Origin: SSC4 sp964443225
Lineage (GTDB): Bacteria; Chloroflexota; Anaerolineae; SSC4; Amarolineaceae
NCBI GenBank assembly: GCA_964443225.1
Contig: CAYUCC010000009.1
Span: forward strand, 1 to 64,000
Direction of reading: 5' to 3'
Length of the DNA: 64,000 bases
Positions 63,201 to 64,000 of the stretch are shown piece by piece. The translations under genes were made by a program, and so were the position numbers. Positions within the stretch are counted from its first letter, which is position 1. Every line of letters begins with the position of its first letter. The notes under the pieces were generated by a model. The model saw only the letters and a list, made by a program, of their open reading frames with translations, had not been told where the DNA came from and made no database searches.

Positions 63201-64000
63201 TGGAAATCGCATCGTCTGCAGCCCTGACCGATACGCTGCCCCTCTTCGACGATGGCGCGCACGGTGATGGTGCGGTCGGCGATGGTGTCTACGGCGGCCG
63301 CTTCACCCGCGTCAACCAGCCGGGCAGTTACGATGTGCACGTCACCGCCACGGGGACCGACAATGCCGGCCACCCGTTCACCCGCCACGCCCACCTCAGC
63401 TTCTTTGCGATCGCTGAGTCCACCCCCAGCCTGTGGGACCCCGACGGTGACGGGCTGCCTAGTCGCTGGGAGGTGCGTTTTGGCCTCGATCCCTACGACC
63501 CCACCGGGATCCACGGCGCGGCCGGCGACCCCGATGAAGACCTGCTGCCCAACAGCGGCGAATTTGCCGCCGGTGCCGATCCCCGCCGGTCGGACAGCGA
63601 CCGCGGGGGTGAGGCGGATGGCTCGGAGGTCGGCGCCGGGCGCGATCCACTGTATCCTGGCGACGACGTGGTGCGGCCCCCGCGTGAAGTGTGGGTCGAG
63701 CCGGACGACGGGATGAATCACATTTTCTTCACTTCGGAAGCGGTCTGCGCCAACCTGCGTGTGGAACGAAGCACGAACCTGCCGGCGGGTTTCGTCTTTC
63801 TGGCTAACGTCGATCCCGCCGCCGGCCTGTTCGACCACGGCGGGCTGGCCAACGGCACCGTCCAGTACTATCGTCTGCGCTGCGACGGCGTGGGCGGCTC
63901 GCGCAGCGGCTTTAGCGCCGTCGTCCACGGCCTGCCCAAGGACGATCCGGCGGCGCCCGAAGGCCAGGTGGTGATCGATAATGGTGCCGAACACAGCGCA
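60233..64000 (+). CDS. Secreted HExxH metalloprotease/vWA/TSP3 protein, 3' end beyond window
   Basis: The frame is open from ATG 60233 to the window edge, 1256 residues so far. A signal peptide (about 1-35) is followed by calcium-type loops (DLNINGNDC, DSNGNGVLD, DSDGDTIPD; about 67-105). THESWHKIQHGY has a HExxH zinc site (His193, Glu194, His197) with a possible third ligand Glu215 in YVHEGQA, as in gluzincin-type peptidases. Residues about 638-810 form a von Willebrand A domain with the MIDAS motif DRSGSM. After Ig-like segments, TSP3-like loops (DPDGDGLPSRWEVRFGLDP, about 1068-1085) precede the cut end. AAGGAGG at 60219-60225 sets the start. It should be an exported, calcium-dependent protein. 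Confidence 0.82.
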   Translation, partial: MRNLRRKLLSALLSALTLAVTAVVVTAGHAPPPFLDTSVSGIAAGDPDDGHTYAFWYTLTCPSLVSNQPCECDLNINGNDCIATVDSNGNGVLDQAADSDGDTIPDLLDTDYAARGAGVRESVALRLVDSIDRYVNDWAFQAPRWEDDAGQVVVDDRPLHVYDLDINGGAGLTHIKLDTANLLTAGPRALVTHESWHKIQHGYYERRRQPTYVHEGQARSVQDKVFDDLDTSNHGAYNNLLGNPTYTQREDRDGDGVPEWSQAEGLQGADYDAALWWTYYAEQFGDNYLATAGAGMDAWRTFLEQADDDLYGLSALDAAIAAETTGDVDTMEAAFRDFVIANYAKELDVSGIPPADLGGRDPVTVLQYRDEDRAGLNPAVYNTPRFDVDAALPGNPQQGAVNAHAEDADEADISPTWAMPAWGARYYRGTTPTACQVAGVTVEGDEGARLAFAFLAVEPDTNGDGRKEASRLVRAVGQDFAASIWAGSGAIDHVAAVVAGLDTGYGYTYTLACSTATVDIIRPTTADPAHVGEPSAPERFLVWLEVTGQAPLASPSVPGLDWQRDFEVFVGAVDPGNAGTILNGGYLGHTGQYWLVVQAPAKPGAPYGAEYDLTVRLGGAISDTATDAVRYDVVRSDRVLVIDRSGSMAGDKLLAAQDAARFHTEDLVQFDRLGVVSFSNNATGDYPPAGLALLPDAQAAGVRLGAQAAIEGLTAGGSTSIGDGLSVAQDRLDAVGSDNDWWIVLLSDGMENAPLYYDDVRDRLMAAGTHVHAIALGEGAHEDLMRRIATDTCGEELLDVCYHHIVETALDGTHGPDQPTVTLSNPLADLYTQVAENIAGLDRLWEHAGQVAAGATLTDTVPVPEAGVRDALFSFHWNSAAAPTLVLRDPTGAVVVPAPPDAVRLPDTLGNRHLVWQIANPLAGNWTVSLTAPGAPVEYVATLSGRETNGVQLRVFFDQAPDLRRAGLPLPLVAALTDSLGGVADASLMVEIASSAALTDTLPLFDDGAHGDGAVGDGVYGGRFTRVNQPGSYDVHVTATGTDNAGHPFTRHAHLSFFAIAESTPSLWDPDGDGLPSRWEVRFGLDPYDPTGIHGAAGDPDEDLLPNSGEFAAGADPRRSDSDRGGEADGSEVGAGRDPLYPGDDVVRPPREVWVEPDDGMNHIFFTSEAVCANLRVERSTNLPAGFVFLANVDPAAGLFDHGGLANGTVQYYRLRCDGVGGSRSGFSAVVHGLPKDDPAAPEGQVVIDNGAEHSA

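Noticed and set aside
1..64000. tRNA, rRNA and prophage genes
   Set aside because: No cloverleaf or rRNA-like segments were noticed and no capsid, portal, terminase or integrase genes are present. The S74 and cap B domains are phage-like, but they sit on signal-peptide-bearing surface proteins.

Overview
The window is high-GC DNA, very probably from a member of the Chloroflexota (Anaerolineae-like), and it looks like a scaffold from a metagenome because of the 100-base run of N at 48480-48579. The assignment is inferred from family content: many secreted proteins with a single dockerin-like calcium loop, HAF-repeat and CSLREAI/parallel beta-helix proteins, dense AAA_14/DUF4143 ATPases and C-terminal YLP-type tails. 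No rRNA, tRNA or CRISPR array was seen.

About 1-43 kb is a surface-protein locus. Eleven intact paralogues share one plan: signal peptide, one dockerin-like Asp-rich loop, a short linker, a run of short repeats and a C-terminal cap. The linker predicts the repeat. A 'GHTHWGETWTG' linker goes with GVYG repeats (1169, 9280, 22796, 35332). A 'DNNHxHLGQxWTG' linker goes with NGVxV-SAG repeats (3224, 5586). A 'GNAGTxPGxHFLGTTD' linker goes with YadA-head-like TVGGG repeats (7143, 13421, 20794, 25060, 40450). The caps are exchanged more freely: cap A (IDHPLDP...LHPVEL), cap B (AQTSLYVLR...IRWVA), cap C (CTGC...PGDVV...VLVNPQ), cap D (peptidase S74-type intramolecular chaperone) and cap E (gene 9280 only). 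Deletion relics that keep only a start and a cap lie at 26542, 55449 and 39937. A signal-peptide-only relic lies at 15157.

Between these genes are larger secreted proteins: a CSLREAI beta-helix protein (10954), a HAF/T5SS-repeat protein (15308), a 2385-residue subtilisin set between two beta-helix regions (26845) and a POMP-like beta-helix protein (37242). There is also a small metabolic island at 18.2-20.7 kb: an O-methyltransferase, a miniature cupredoxin-like ORF and a di-haem cytochrome c. An AAA_14 ATPase is at 34-35 kb.

About 43-64 kb holds a HigA antitoxin with a decayed HigB, a 1227-residue ATPase with TPR, membrane and pentapeptide segments, and a very large multidomain secreted or anchored protein on the minus strand broken by the assembly gap. 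Next come a translationally coupled pair of small membrane proteins, a B12-binding radical SAM protein followed by a metallo-beta-lactamase-fold protein, a second AAA_14 ATPase with a leaderless-looking promoter, and a metalloprotease/vWA protein that runs off the right edge.

Repeats are prominent: a TACTCG minisatellite in inverted orientation at 1-130 and 40.1-40.3 kb, six 74-bp tandem units at 5.1 kb, a GTATCG-N5-CGATAC palindrome upstream of three paralogous starts, and several long perfect hairpins. The window reads as a paralogue family undergoing duplication, cap exchange and decay, with its products expected to be exported and displayed on the cell surface.
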